Shown: piece by piece, positions 8,460-18,038 of the stretch | How positions within the stretch are numbered: the first letter of the stretch is position 1 | Layout of the letters: every line of letters begins with the position of its first letter | Origin: Desulfoferrobacter suflitae | GTDB taxonomy: Bacteria > Desulfobacterota > Syntrophobacteria > Syntrophobacterales > Syntrophobacteraceae | DNA: 64,000 nucleotides | NCBI RefSeq assembly: GCF_022603395.1 | Contig: NZ_JAIBKA010000003.1 | Coordinates: 434,001-498,000 of the forward strand | Reading direction: 5' to 3' | Position numbers and translations under genes: made by a program | The notes under the pieces: model-generated | What the model was told of the DNA's origin: nothing | The model's database searches: none | The model's input: only the letters and a program-made list of their open reading frames with translations

Positions 8460-9002
8460 ATGGGAGAATTGATGAAAGCCATCAAAGACAGGCGCAGCAT
8501 TCGTAAATACGAAGACAAGATGGTTCCGGAAGAGCTCCTGAATCAGGTGCTGGAAGCGGTGCAGTGGGCACCCTCTTGGGCCAATACACAGTGCTGGGAA
8601 ATCGTAGTGATCAAAGAGAGCGCCACCAAACAGAAATTGCAGGAGACTATGGGCAAGGGAAATCCAGCCACCAAAGCCATTGTGGATGCACCGGTGCTGT
8701 TGGCTGTTTGCGGTAAGCTCAAGAGCTCAGGCTTTTACAAGGATCAAGTGACGACAAAATTTGGTGACTGGTTCCTGTTCGATTTGGGAATTGCCACCCA
8801 GAATCTCTGTCTGGCCGCCCATGACCTGGGTTTGGGAACCGTCATCGTGGGGCTTTTCGACCACGCTAAGGCGGCCCAAATAGTCGGTCTGCCAGAAGGA
8901 TATGAATTGGTCACTCTCATTCCCCTGGGCTATCCCGCAAAAATTTCTTCCGCACCCAAGCGTAGAGAAATCAGGGAATTCTCACACTACGAAAAGTTTT
9001 AG
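8460..9002 (+). CDS. Nitroreductase-family flavoprotein
   Basis: A 180-aa FMN-dependent oxidoreductase. The N-terminus has AIKDRRSIRKYEDKMV and VQWAPSWANTQCWEIVVI, the FMN-binding pattern of the nitroreductase family. The middle has GIATQNLCLAAHDLGLGTV, and the C-terminus LIPLGYPAK. A GAGGAG site precedes the ATG. The substrate is unknown; anaerobes use members of this family for nitroaromatics, quinones or flavin reduction. A CCCCCG/CGGGGG hairpin follows the stop within three bases. Confidence 0.9.
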   Translation: MGELMKAIKDRRSIRKYEDKMVPEELLNQVLEAVQWAPSWANTQCWEIVVIKESATKQKLQETMGKGNPATKAIVDAPVLLAVCGKLKSSGFYKDQVTTKFGDWFLFDLGIATQNLCLAAHDLGLGTVIVGLFDHAKAAQIVGLPEGYELVTLIPLGYPAKISSAPKRREIREFSHYEKF

Positions 9003-9478
9003 GTCCCCCGCAGGGCCGGGGGAAAGCCGCGTTGCTTTCCGCCCACCCTGCCGCCAGGCCGATCAGTCCATCCCCGAGAAAACCCGTCCTTTTCTCATAT
9101 CACACATCCGGCACGCCAAACAGTCCCCCTTCAGGCACCCGCAAATGGGTGCTTGCAGCGGGCACACCCGGTTGCTCCAAAGTCGGTTCAACCCGGACAA
9201 GCACCCGAAGATGCCATGTATGCCCGGTTATCCTGGTTACAAATTGGTCATGTAAGACTACCCTTAGACTTCCAATGCGCTGCCATCGATCGTGCCAATA
9301 TGATCGCCACTTCCGTATAAATCGTCTACCTGGTTTACACTCGACCGCACCAGCTCTCCGTGCAATACCTCGGAAACGGGCCAGGCGACGGAGAAATAAA
9401 GTCTGGCACCAAAATTGCCGATAGATCGGTTTGAAAATGCGATTCATTGTCAAACCTATAATCACGAAGGAAACTGAA
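9003..9478. other. Intergenic region of 476 bp with hairpins
   Basis: No gene is recognised. A GC-rich hairpin (CCCCCG/CGGGGG, 9005-9022) directly follows the nitroreductase gene and may protect or end its mRNA, although there is no T-run. At 9133-9206 three segments can pair in two exclusive ways: AGGCACCC (9133-9140) with GGGTGCTT (9147-9154), or GGGTGCTTG (9147-9155) with CAAGCACCC (9198-9206). The rest shows nothing I can name. Confidence 0.45.
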
Positions 9479-9646
9479 ATGAGGCTCCTACGATTGCTTT
9501 CGGGGATCATATTTGGCTTGACGGGAGTTCTGGTATTTGCCAACAACCCCTTTGCGGGCGGGGGGCTGGCTCTACTGGGAGGCGCCATGGTGCTGGATGC
9601 ATCCTTCGAGCCGAAGATTCCGCCCAAGGATACCTGGTTGCGGTAG
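9479..9646 (+). CDS. Small membrane protein, 55 aa
   Basis: The start chosen is ATG 9479 with GAAGGAAA just upstream; a longer in-frame start at 9431 lacks such a site. The protein is mostly hydrophobic (LLSGIIFGLTGVLVFANNPFAGGGLALLGGAMVL), giving one or two membrane segments, and ends in a short soluble tail. I know no family for it. It stands alone, converging with the downstream coiled-coil lipoprotein gene. Confidence 0.5.
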   Translation: MRLLRLLSGIIFGLTGVLVFANNPFAGGGLALLGGAMVLDASFEPKIPPKDTWLR

Positions 9647-9695
9647 ATGCATCGCCTGGCACGATCACTCATACCAGGCGATTGGAGTTAGTCGT

Positions 9696-10124
9696 TTATA
9701 ACTTTTCCAGGATCTTGTTGAACTCGTTTTCCAAATCGTTCGTAAGGGTCCGGATGCCTGCCGCCATCTTTTCCCACTCTCCATCTTTGGCCGCCAGCAT
9801 TTCTGCAAACTTCTTCCTGGCAGCCTCTTCCTTGGCCTTGAAGGCAGCCACTTGTGTTTCGAATTTGGACTTGGCCTCTTCACCCATCTTTTCCGCCCGG
9901 GCCTGCAGAATGGCTATACGTCGACCGAGCAGGTCGAGTCTGGCCTCAGCCCCTTTCAGGTGCACCACCTGTTGCTCCTTAAAGTATTTCTGCAGCGTGT
10001 CCAAAGCCTTTTGGGTCTGTTCCACAACCTCTTTGCTGCTCACCGTTTTGTCTTCTGTTTTGGGAGCGCAAGCCGTCGCACAAAACGCCAAACCAATCGC
10101 AATAACCCAACCCAATCGTCGCAT
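9696..10124 (-). CDS. Coiled-coil lipoprotein, 142 aa
   Basis: The signal peptide ends in ATAC with Cys19 as the likely lipidated residue; alanine at the -3 position is unusual but allowed. The mature part is almost entirely charged and helical (lysine, glutamate, alanine-rich, e.g. AAFKAKEEAARKKFAEML), predicting a long coiled coil in the periplasm. This recalls Lpp-like or trans-periplasmic spacer lipoproteins, but no family is recognised. The ATG has GGAGA nine bases upstream. It lies 187 nt downstream of the acyl-CoA dehydrogenase gene on the same strand and is probably a separate unit. Confidence 0.75.
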   Translation of the reverse strand: MRRLGWVIAIGLAFCATACAPKTEDKTVSSKEVVEQTQKALDTLQKYFKEQQVVHLKGAEARLDLLGRRIAILQARAEKMGEEAKSKFETQVAAFKAKEEAARKKFAEMLAAKDGEWEKMAAGIRTLTNDLENEFNKILEKL

Positions 10125-10311
10125 AATCGAATCTCCTTCGTCCCTGACTGCAACCGTGGTTACCTTGCCGCAGAGAAATTCTACTCTGCACTGCTCAACC
10201 TTTGTTTTACATGGTCCCGTTGTACACCAGATCGGCCAATATTCTTATTACTTTTTTCCAGCAAAAACGAAGGTCGCCTGCCGTTGTTCAGCCTACACCC
10301 ATTAACGACCT

Positions 10312-11460
10312 CTACCTCAACAGCTCACGGGCTATGATGAGCCGCTGAATCTCGCTGGTACCCTCATAGATGGTGGTCACCCTGACGTCACGATAGAAGC
10401 GTTCGACCGGGAAATCCTGGGTGTAGCCGTACCCGCCAAGCATCTGGATGGCATCGTAGCACGCTTTGTTGGCAGCCTCAGTGGCATACAGCTTACCCAT
10501 GGAAGCTTCTTTGGAGTAGCTTTTTTTTTGGTCTTTGAGAAAAGCGGCGCGCAGCAAGAGAAGCTTCGCCGCATCCAGCCGTGTATAGTTGTCTGCAATC
10601 ATCCACTGGATTGCCTGCTGCCTGGCCAGCGGCACGTCAAATTGCACTCTCTCCTGCACATAGTTGGTGGCAAAATCCATTGCAGCGAATCCGATCCCAA
10701 GTGCCATGGAACCAATACCGATGCGCCCGCCGGCGAGTTCGGCAACGGCAATACGGTAACCATCGTTGAGCTTTCCCAGGAGATTTTCTTTGGGAACCCG
10801 GCAGTCTTCAAAAATGAGCTCATTGGTCGAAGAACCGTGCTGTCCCAGTTTTTTCTCGTCCTTTCCCACGGTGAATCCGGGAAACGTGGGTTCCACCAGA
10901 AAGGCACTGATTCCCTTGCCTTTTTTGGCTTCTTTGTCGGTTACGGCCCAGACCACAAACACCCCGGCAAATTCAGCGCTGCTGATGAAAATCTTCTGAC
11001 CGTTCAAAATCCAGGAGTTTCCATCCAGCACGGCGCTGGTTCGCATGGATGCGGGGTCGGAACCGGCACTCGTTTCCGTCAGTCCAAAACTTCCCGCGTA
11101 GTATTCTCCGCTGCAAAGGGGCGGAATGTATTTTTGCTTGAGCTCTTCACTTCCAACCGCCTGAATCACTTCGGCCACCATGTTGGTCACCGAAGCAGTC
11201 ACCGTAGTGGCCGAACAGGCTCTTCCCAGCTCGGTCATGGCCAGGGAAAAGGCAATTGCCCCGGCACCGGTTCCACCGTATTCCGGGTCGATGTTCAGTC
11301 CCATGAATCCGAGTTCGGCCAGTTTTTTCAGGTTCCCCTTCAAGATGTCCCGGTTCTTTGTTTGATCCAGTTCAGCGGCTACCGGCTCCAGTTCACGTTT
11401 GGCAAATTTAGCGGCGGTATCCTGAATGATGCGTTGCTCTTCGGTGAGTTCAAAATTCAT
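10312..11460 (-). CDS. Acyl-CoA dehydrogenase (short-chain/butyryl-CoA type)
   Basis: A 382-aa FAD enzyme making the first double bond of beta-oxidation (acyl-CoA to enoyl-CoA), passing electrons to an electron-transfer flavoprotein. Full-length domains are present: [35 protein letters not shown] (flavin binding), and the C-terminal [12 protein letters not shown] with the catalytic base Glu366. The arrangement matches short-chain and butyryl-CoA dehydrogenases. It is the last gene of a three-gene operon after a thiolase and a 3-hydroxyacyl-CoA dehydrogenase (11 nt gap). No Etf or enoyl-CoA hydratase genes are in this operon, so they must be elsewhere. Confidence 0.93.
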   Translation of the reverse strand: MNFELTEEQRIIQDTAAKFAKRELEPVAAELDQTKNRDILKGNLKKLAELGFMGLNIDPEYGGTGAGAIAFSLAMTELGRACSATTVTASVTNMVAEVIQAVGSEELKQKYIPPLCSGEYYAGSFGLTETSAGSDPASMRTSAVLDGNSWILNGQKIFISSAEFAGVFVVWAVTDKEAKKGKGISAFLVEPTFPGFTVGKDEKKLGQHGSSTNELIFEDCRVPKENLLGKLNDGYRIAVAELAGGRIGIGSMALGIGFAAMDFATNYVQERVQFDVPLARQQAIQWMIADNYTRLDAAKLLLLRAAFLKDQKKSYSKEASMGKLYATEAANKACYDAIQMLGGYGYTQDFPVERFYRDVRVTTIYEGTSEIQRLIIARELLR

Positions 11461-11471
11461 ACTGCCCTTCC

Positions 11472-12323
11472 CTATTTGTATTCGTAAAATCCGCGTCCTG
11501 TTTTACGTCCCAGCCAGCCGGCCTCCACATATTTGCGCAGCAGCGGACAAGGTCGATATTTTGAGTCGGAGAATCCCACAAAAAGTGTTTCCATGATGGC
11601 GAGGCACGTATCCAGCCCGATTAGATCGGCCAACGCGAGGGGGCCCATGGGATGGTTCATACCCAGCTTCATGACGGTGTCGATGTCTTCCCGCGTACCG
11701 ACACCATGGTACAAACAATAGACCGCTTCGTTGATCATCGGCATCAATATGCGGTTGGCAATAAAACCTGGATAGTCACTTGATTCTGCCGGTGTTTTGC
11801 CGAATCTGACGGACAGGTCCCAGGTCAGTTTATAGGTTTCATCGGAGGTGGTCAGGGCGCGGATCACCTCGACCAGCTTCATGACCGGCACGGGATTCAT
11901 GAAGTGCATGCCGATGACCTTGTCGGGTCTTTGGGTTTGAGCGGCAATCCGACCGATTGGAATGGAAGAGGTGTTACTGGCAAGAATGGCATCTTTCGGG
12001 CAAATGCTGTCCAGGTTCTTGAAAATCTGAAATTTTATCGGTTCATTTTCGGTTGCCGCTTCCACCACAAAATCAACCGACGACATATCCGCCAAATCCA
12101 CGCTGGGCTTAATACGTCCGAGCACCGCATCCTTTTCTTCAGCGCTCATCTTGCCCTTTTCAACAGCCTTCGTAAGCAGATTGGTGATGTTCTGCAGGCC
12201 TTTCTGCACAAACTCATCCTTGATATCGTTCATGATCACCTGCAGGCCGCTCATGGCCGCCACCTGGGCGATACCGTTGCCCATTTGTCCCGCCCCTACA
12301 ACACCAAATGTTTTCACTTCCAT
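11472..12323 (-). CDS. hbd: 3-hydroxybutyryl-CoA dehydrogenase
   Basis: A 283-aa NAD-dependent dehydrogenase oxidising (S)-3-hydroxyacyl-CoA to 3-oxoacyl-CoA or the reverse. The Rossmann motif [14 protein letters not shown] opens the protein. [15 protein letters not shown] and the catalytic [16 protein letters not shown] (His140) are intact, and the C-terminal dimerisation part has [18 protein letters not shown]. The single-domain length fits the stand-alone Hbd type, not FadB fusions. It sits between the thiolase and acyl-CoA dehydrogenase genes. Confidence 0.95.
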   Translation of the reverse strand: MEVKTFGVVGAGQMGNGIAQVAAMSGLQVIMNDIKDEFVQKGLQNITNLLTKAVEKGKMSAEEKDAVLGRIKPSVDLADMSSVDFVVEAATENEPIKFQIFKNLDSICPKDAILASNTSSIPIGRIAAQTQRPDKVIGMHFMNPVPVMKLVEVIRALTTSDETYKLTWDLSVRFGKTPAESSDYPGFIANRILMPMINEAVYCLYHGVGTREDIDTVMKLGMNHPMGPLALADLIGLDTCLAIMETLFVGFSDSKYRPCPLLRKYVEAGWLGRKTGRGFYEYK

Positions 12324-12359
12324 CGCTGCTCATCTCCTTTCAACTCTCTATCGTCATCG

Positions 12360-13535
12360 CTAGCGCTTGATGAACAATGCAACCGCTTCCCCGCCACCCA
12401 GGCACAAGGAGGTCAATCCTGTCTTCTTGTCCTGGCGAATCATTTCATACAACAAGGTGACCAGCAGTCGACCGCCGCTTGCCCCGATGGGATGCCCCAA
12501 GGCTACACTGCCGCCGTTAACGTTCACCTTGGCCGGATCGAGCTGCAATTCTTTCAGTACCGCGACCGTTGACCCGCTGAACGCTTCGTTGATTTCGTAA
12601 AGATCTACATCTTGAATTCCCACGCCTTCCTTCTTCAAACATTTGGGAACCGCCCAAATGGGAGCTACCAGAACGTACTTCATGTCGATGCCGGCAGAAG
12701 CCTGAGCACCGACTGTAGCCAAAACCTTACACCCCAGCTCCTGAGCCTTGTCACGCGCCATGACCACCACGGCAGCAGCGCCGTCACTGATGATGGAGGC
12801 ATTGCCGGCAGTCGTGACTCCGTCTTTCTGGAAGGCCGGCCGCATTTTCGACAACGCTTCATAGGTCGTTGGCCGCGGGCACTCATCCTGGGCAAAAAGC
12901 TTGGGCTCGCCCTTGCGCTGGGGAATGGGAACCGGCATGATTTCATCTTTAAACCGGCCTGTCTCTATGGCTTCCAAGGCTCTGCGGTAGGACTCTGCCG
13001 CATAGCGATCCTGATCTTCCCGGGTGACGTTGTATTTCTCCGAACACAGCTCGTTGGAAATCCCCATGTGAAAATCGTTGACGATGTCCCACAGGCCGTC
13101 GTGCACCATGTGGTCATGAAGAACACCATCACCCATGCGATACCCGGTACGCGCTTTGTCCAGGTAGAAAGGTGCCATGCTCATGTTTTCCATGCCGCCG
13201 GCCACCACAATGTCGGCATCTCCCACCTGAATGGCCTGGGCTGCCAACATGACCGACTTGAGACCGGAGCCGCACACCTTGTTGACCGTTATACACTCCA
13301 CTTCCCACGGCAGGTTGGCCTTAACCGCCGCCTGCTTGGCGGGGTTTTGACCGTAGCTGCAAGGGAGCACCATACCCATAATCACCTCGTCCACCACTTC
13401 CTTGGCGATCCCCGCACGCCCCACAGCTTCCTCGATCACCATGCCGCCAAGCTGCGTCGCTCCGATACCGCTCAGGGATCCATTAAAGCTCCCCAATGGG
13501 GTGCGAACCGCACTCACAATAACAGCCTCTCTCAT
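12360..13535 (-). CDS. Acetyl-CoA acetyltransferase (thiolase)
   Basis: A 391-aa thiolase joining or splitting acetyl-CoA units, the last step of beta-oxidation or the first of butyrate or PHB synthesis. Catalytic residues are present: Cys88 in NKVCGSGLKSVM, His in NGGSVALGHPIGASGG, and the C-terminal Cys in SLCLGGGEAVAL. Two adjacent ATGs exist; the second (13535) has better spacing to AAGGAGA and was chosen. It is the first gene of the thiolase-hbd-acyl-CoA dehydrogenase operon. It could also feed the phaEC pair at 60.9-63 kb, but that is inference. Confidence 0.94.
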   Translation of the reverse strand: MREAVIVSAVRTPLGSFNGSLSGIGATQLGGMVIEEAVGRAGIAKEVVDEVIMGMVLPCSYGQNPAKQAAVKANLPWEVECITVNKVCGSGLKSVMLAAQAIQVGDADIVVAGGMENMSMAPFYLDKARTGYRMGDGVLHDHMVHDGLWDIVNDFHMGISNELCSEKYNVTREDQDRYAAESYRRALEAIETGRFKDEIMPVPIPQRKGEPKLFAQDECPRPTTYEALSKMRPAFQKDGVTTAGNASIISDGAAAVVVMARDKAQELGCKVLATVGAQASAGIDMKYVLVAPIWAVPKCLKKEGVGIQDVDLYEINEAFSGSTVAVLKELQLDPAKVNVNGGSVALGHPIGASGGRLLVTLLYEMIRQDKKTGLTSLCLGGGEAVALFIKR

Positions 13536-13594
13536 CATCGTCTCCTTATAGCTCGAATTAGTTCATCAACAGGATTTTCGCATGGTCAACAAAT

Positions 13595-13607
13595 TTTTGT
13601 AACAAAA
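13595..13607. promoter_or_regulatory. Palindrome upstream of the beta-oxidation operon, possible operator
   Basis: TTTTGT-A-ACAAAA is a perfect 6-1-6 inverted repeat about 60 bp upstream of the thiolase start. It could bind a TetR- or GntR-type regulator of fatty-acid genes; no such regulator is adjacent. A TTGACC hexamer lies just downstream (13584-13589 on the minus strand), but no good -10 follows at normal spacing. An AT-rich palindrome can also occur by chance. Confidence 0.3.
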
Positions 13608-13722
13608 TACCGGCTCTTTTTCAAAAAAAATGTAATCCCATCAAACAACACCGGATGGCATCCAGCCTCCCGCAGCGACCGCTTCAGTTGAGACCGTTGC
13701 CGCCACAGCAACCACCCATGCC

Positions 13723-14037
13723 TCAACAAACGCCTTTCTGCAGGATGACGCTTTCCGCTTGGCGCACTTCCAAATCGCGCAGCAAAAATGTCTTGTGGCG
13801 CGACTTCCGGCCCTGCAAAATCACTATGCTCGATTTGGGCAGGTTGAACAACTTGGACAGGAAGCGGATGCACTCCTTGTTGGCCTTGCCTTCAACCGGA
13901 GGAGCGGTCAGACGAATTTTCAGGCAACCCTCGTGAACGCCTGCCAGTTCAGTTTTGCTGGCGCGCGGTTGCACATGGACTCGAATAAGTGTTCCCGCTT
14001 GATCTTGCATCATAAAGTGACCGGAATCTCGGTTCAT
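13723..14037 (-). CDS. DUF167 (UPF0235/YggU) family protein
   Basis: A 104-aa protein of the DUF167 family, conserved but without an established function. The family core is clear: IRVHVQPRASKTELAGVHEG, LKIRLTAPPVEGKANKECI, and SSIVILQGRKSRHKTFLL. The start ATG 14037 has AGAGAG upstream. It lies 95 nt after the rhomboid gene on the same strand. Confidence 0.9.
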   Translation of the reverse strand: MNRDSGHFMMQDQAGTLIRVHVQPRASKTELAGVHEGCLKIRLTAPPVEGKANKECIRFLSKLFNLPKSSIVILQGRKSRHKTFLLRDLEVRQAESVILQKGVC

Positions 14038-14132
14038 GGATTGTTCTCTCTTTGGCCTTTCGGTGCAATACCGGGTTATGACTCATCATCCTCCACCTGC
14101 AATCCCCTGGATCTCACTCAAGCCGATGGCGG

Positions 14133-14825
14133 CTACCAGCGTTTGGAGGCTTTCCGGGAAACCCCCTTGAACAGATGCAGCAAAAACATCCCGCCCACAA
14201 ATCCACCCACATGGGCCCACCAGGCAATGCCCTGGTACTGCTCGCTGCGCGAAATCAGAGAAAAGGCTCCACTGAAAAACTGCAGTAAAAACCAGAACCC
14301 CAGAAACACGTATGCCGGGATCTCGATGAGGGTGAAGAAGAAAAAGACCGGAATCAGCGTGAGTATGCGCGCACGGGGATAGAGCAAAAAATATGCTCCC
14401 ATCACTCCTCCGATGGCTCCGCTCGCTCCAATGGTCGGCAGGTTGGAATGAGGGCTGGTTATCACCTGAATGGAAGCGGCTGTCAGTCCACAGAGGAGAT
14501 AAAAGAACAGATATTGAACGTGTCCCAACTCACTTTCCACATTGTCACCAAAAATGTACAGCACCCACATGTTGCCGATTAGATGCAACCATCCGCCATG
14601 CAGGAACATGGAGGAGAAAAAGGGCAGAATCTGCCCCACTTCATAACGGCGTGCCGTCACAGTAGTGATGACTCTGGCGGGCACGAGACCGTATTCCAGG
14701 AGAAATCCTTCGAGATGCCTGCCAAGTTGAAGTTCATAAAGAAAGACCGCAGTACAAATCATGATTACGCCAAAGGTTATCCAGGGGGTTTGACGCGAGG
14801 GGTTGGCATCTCGGATGGGGATCAT
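14133..14825 (-). CDS. Rhomboid-family intramembrane serine protease
   Basis: A 230-aa membrane protein from the ATG at 14825 (MIPIRDANPS); a longer frame to 14903 is less likely. It has six or so membrane segments. The catalytic serine is in GASGAIGG (Ser135) and the catalytic histidine in WAHVGGFVGG (His205). FLHGGWLHLIGNMWVLYIFGDNVE provides the HxxxN oxyanion part. It would cleave membrane-spanning substrates within the inner membrane; the substrate is unknown. It is followed on the same strand by the DUF167 gene. Confidence 0.92.
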   Translation of the reverse strand: MIPIRDANPSRQTPWITFGVIMICTAVFLYELQLGRHLEGFLLEYGLVPARVITTVTARRYEVGQILPFFSSMFLHGGWLHLIGNMWVLYIFGDNVESELGHVQYLFFYLLCGLTAASIQVITSPHSNLPTIGASGAIGGVMGAYFLLYPRARILTLIPVFFFFTLIEIPAYVFLGFWFLLQFFSGAFSLISRSEQYQGIAWWAHVGGFVGGMFLLHLFKGVSRKASKRW

Positions 14826-15104
14826 GGATAGAAGCCTTTCTGCGGGTTGGGGAAACGATCTTTTGCCGCCGACCCAGGGTCGCACAATTGAATACCAGTG
14901 CACCTATAGCCATAGAAAGAATCCGGAGTCAACTCGCATCCCCCATGGAACCAACCGCGACTTCCAGACAAGGGAAGGCTGCGCGGCATGTTCCCCCTTC
15001 CCTTTCGCATGCTGCATGGTAAAATATCCGCTCACATGAAGGCTTTGGTTTTCAGCCCGTAGATTCGGTCCAGATTCATCAAAGAAAGTACAACAATCTA
15101 CACT

Positions 15105-16904
15105 ATGACAAAAGACATTCGAAATTTCAGTATCATTGCGCACATTGACCACGGCAAGTCGACGCTGGCGGATCGTCTGATCCAGCAATCGGGACTCATC
15201 ACCGAAAGAGAATTCCGCGATCAGATCCTCGACAATATGGATATCGAGAGGGAACGTGGAATAACCATAAAAAGTAATGCCATCACGCTCCCCTACAAGG
15301 CCCAAGACGGTAGAGCGTATGAGCTCAATCTGATCGATACGCCGGGCCATGTCGATTTTTCCTATGAGGTCTCTCGCGCTCTCGCGTCCTGCGAAGGCGT
15401 TCTTCTGGTGATTGACGCGGCGCAAGGGGTGGAAGCTCAAACTCTAGCCAATCTCTACGCCGCCATGGAACACAACCTGGTGATCATTCCAGTCATCAAT
15501 AAAATCGACCTGCCTTCAGCGGACATCGATCGATGCAGGGAACAAATCGAGACTGAACTGGGCCTTGACTCGGACAAGGCCATTCTCTGTTCAGCCAAAC
15601 AGGGGCTGGGGATTGACGGGGTTCTTGAAGCCATTGTGGAACAGATTCCCGCACCCCGCGGCGACGCCGAAAAGCCCCTTTCCGCCCTCATATTCGATGC
15701 TCGTTACGATTCGTTTCGCGGCACCATCATAAGCTGCCGCATCTTCGAAGGCTGCCTGCGCCCGGGTGATGTGATTCGCTTCATGTCCAACGGGTCAACC
15801 TACAAGGTGGAAGAAGTGGGGGTATTCCGGTTGAACAGGGAGCCTCAGAAGGAATTGACCGCGGGAGCTGTCGGATACGTCATCTCAGGAGTCAAAACAG
15901 TCAGCGACACCAGCATCGGAGACACCATCACACACCATGAAAGGCCGGCCGCAGCACCCCTCCCCGGCTTTAAGGAAGTCAAGCCGATGGTCTTTTCTTC
16001 CATCTACCCCATCTCATCCGATGAATTTCAGTCCCTGGCGGAGGCCCTCGAAAAATATAAGCTCAACGATGCCGCCTTGATTTATCAGAAGGATTCCTCC
16101 GCCGCTCTCGGCCAGGGTTTTCGTTGCGGCTTCCTGGGACTGCTGCATTTGGAAATCGTGCAGGAGAGGCTGGAACGTGAATTCGACCAGTCGATCATCA
16201 TGACGGTGCCGAGTGTGCAGTACCGTTTCACTCTCAATGACGGGCAAACGGTGATCGTGGAAAATCCTCAATATTATCCCGACCCCGCCAGTATTCAGAA
16301 GAGCGAGGAACCCTTTATCAAGGCCAGCATCTTCATCCCTGAACGCTACATGGGGGCTGTTATGAAACTCTGCATGGAGCGCCGGGGGGTGAATCCGCGC
16401 TTTCAGAACTCGGTGGCCGGCCGCATCGAGGTCATTTTTGAAATGCCGCTCGCCGAAGTGGTGTTCGACTTCTACGACAAACTCAAGACCATCACGCAGG
16501 GTTACGGTTCCCTGGACTATGATCTCATCGGATATCGCGATACAGACCTGGTCAAGCTGGACATTCTCGTGAACAGTGAAAAGGTGGATGCTTTGTCCCT
16601 CATCGTGCATCGTGACCGGGCCCGCGAATGGGGCGTTCAAGTGTGCGACCGCCTGAAAGATGAAATCCCCCGCCATCAGTTTAAAATCGCCATACAGGGG
16701 GCGATCGGCGGAAAGATCATAGCCCGCTCTACCATCTCCGCTTTTCGCAAGGACGTCACAGCCAAGTGCTACGGCGGAGACATCACCCGTAAACGAAAGT
16801 TACTGGAAAAACAAAAGAAAGGCAAAGCCAGAATGAAAATGGTCGGCTCTGTCATGATCCCGCAGAGTGCTTTCGTCGCAGTTCTCAGAGCGGAGCCCGA
16901 TTGA
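15105..16904 (+). CDS. lepA: Elongation factor 4 (LepA), ribosome back-translocating GTPase
   Basis: A 599-aa translational GTPase, the normal length. G-motifs are intact: AHIDHGKSTLADRL (G1), DTPGHVDFSYEV (G3), NKIDLPSADIDR (G4). The LepA-specific C-terminal domain ends with KGKARMKMVGSVMIPQSAFVAVL. The start ATG matches the family N-terminus TKDIRNFSIIAHIDHGK, though only a weak purine-rich site precedes it. It is followed after 3 nt by hemW, a common lepA-hemW arrangement. Confidence 0.97.
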   Translation: MTKDIRNFSIIAHIDHGKSTLADRLIQQSGLITEREFRDQILDNMDIERERGITIKSNAITLPYKAQDGRAYELNLIDTPGHVDFSYEVSRALASCEGVLLVIDAAQGVEAQTLANLYAAMEHNLVIIPVINKIDLPSADIDRCREQIETELGLDSDKAILCSAKQGLGIDGVLEAIVEQIPAPRGDAEKPLSALIFDARYDSFRGTIISCRIFEGCLRPGDVIRFMSNGSTYKVEEVGVFRLNREPQKELTAGAVGYVISGVKTVSDTSIGDTITHHERPAAAPLPGFKEVKPMVFSSIYPISSDEFQSLAEALEKYKLNDAALIYQKDSSAALGQGFRCGFLGLLHLEIVQERLEREFDQSIIMTVPSVQYRFTLNDGQTVIVENPQYYPDPASIQKSEEPFIKASIFIPERYMGAVMKLCMERRGVNPRFQNSVAGRIEVIFEMPLAEVVFDFYDKLKTITQGYGSLDYDLIGYRDTDLVKLDILVNSEKVDALSLIVHRDRAREWGVQVCDRLKDEIPRHQFKIAIQGAIGGKIIARSTISAFRKDVTAKCYGGDITRKRKLLEKQKKGKARMKMVGSVMIPQSAFVAVLRAEPD

Positions 16905-16907
16905 GCC

Positions 16908-18038
16908 GTGCGGCCACCTGCTGAAGGCGAAAGCCCCGGCCTCTATGTGCATGTTCCCTTTTGCCGCAGCAAGTGTCCTTACTGCGACTTCTACTCGGTG
17001 ACAGCGCCGTGCGCAGTAGCGGATTGGCTGTCGGCCATCGAGCGGGAAGCGGCTTTCTACGCCGGACGGTTCGGCCAATTCGAAACCCTTTACCTGGGCG
17101 GAGGAACTCCCACCTCACTGACGGATTCCCAACTTTCCCGGCTGATTGGGAGTCTGGCAAAGCATTTTGCTTTCTCCCGCGACGCCGAAATCACTTTGGA
17201 GTCAAACCCCGACGACATCACTCCGGAAAGGCTCGCCCATTTTTCCTCCCTGGGTGTCAATCGAATCAGCCTGGGCATTCAGTCGATGCACGATGCCGAG
17301 CTGGCATACCTTGGACGCAAGAACACGGCCAAACAAAACGCCAAAGCCCTCCAATGGGTCCGTTCCCGGGCCGCCTTGCAGCTCGCCGTGGATCTCATCT
17401 ATGCGTTTGAAGGACAAACCCGGGAGAGCTGGCGGGACACCCTGGAATTTATCCTCACATTTCAACCGGAGCATTTGTCGTGTTACCAGTTAACGGTCGA
17501 GGAGGCTACTCCTTTTGGAGGCATGCAACGGGAAGGAACAATCCGCTTGCCGAGCGACGATGAACAGAGTGACCGATTCCTGATGACTTCCTCATTCATC
17601 GAGTCAAACGGCTACATCCATTACGAAATTTCAAATTTTGCCAAGACTCATGAGCACAGGTCGCGTCACAACAACAAATACTGGCGCCACGTTCCCTATC
17701 TTGGCCTCGGCCCCAGTGCACACTCTTTTCAAGGCGGAACCCGCTGGTGGAACGTCCGATCGGTCGGGCACTACTGCCAGGCTCTCAGCGAGGGCAGATC
17801 ACCCGTAATGGGGCGGGAAAACCTTTCACGGCAACAGCTCGAACTGGAAATCCTCTATCTCGGACTGCGCACAAGGGATGGAGTCGACGTCCGTATCCTC
17901 CCAGACTCTCCCCGGGTCCGGCAAGCCCTGGCCCAACTGCAGGCAGCGGAGTTGGTGCGTCTACACCAAGGCATGCTCAGACCGACCCGAAAAGGTTTCC
18001 TGATAGCAGACGGTTTGCCGCTGATGCTGCTGGATTAA
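16908..18038 (+). CDS. hemW: HemW-like radical SAM protein (heme chaperone)
   Basis: A 376-aa radical-SAM protein. The cluster motif is CRSKCPYCDFYS (C-x3-C-x2-C), followed by the HemW-type patterns TLYLGGGTPTSL and LESNPDDITPERL. RHNNKYWRHVPYLGLGPSAHSF matches the conserved H-N-x-x-Y-W signature of HemW. HemW proteins insert heme into respiratory enzymes and are not coproporphyrinogen oxidases, as once annotated. The start is GTG 16908, directly after lepA. The stop codon shares bases with the stop of the convergent aldo/keto reductase gene (TTAA), leaving no room for a terminator. Confidence 0.92.
   Translation: MRPPAEGESPGLYVHVPFCRSKCPYCDFYSVTAPCAVADWLSAIEREAAFYAGRFGQFETLYLGGGTPTSLTDSQLSRLIGSLAKHFAFSRDAEITLESNPDDITPERLAHFSSLGVNRISLGIQSMHDAELAYLGRKNTAKQNAKALQWVRSRAALQLAVDLIYAFEGQTRESWRDTLEFILTFQPEHLSCYQLTVEEATPFGGMQREGTIRLPSDDEQSDRFLMTSSFIESNGYIHYEISNFAKTHEHRSRHNNKYWRHVPYLGLGPSAHSFQGGTRWWNVRSVGHYCQALSEGRSPVMGRENLSRQQLELEILYLGLRTRDGVDVRILPDSPRVRQALAQLQAAELVRLHQGMLRPTRKGFLIADGLPLMLLD

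Noticed and set aside
9147-9206. tRNA-like fold with complementary ends and a GGTTCAA loop
   Set aside because: It is only 60 nt, and the T-stem does not pair, so it cannot be a tRNA.
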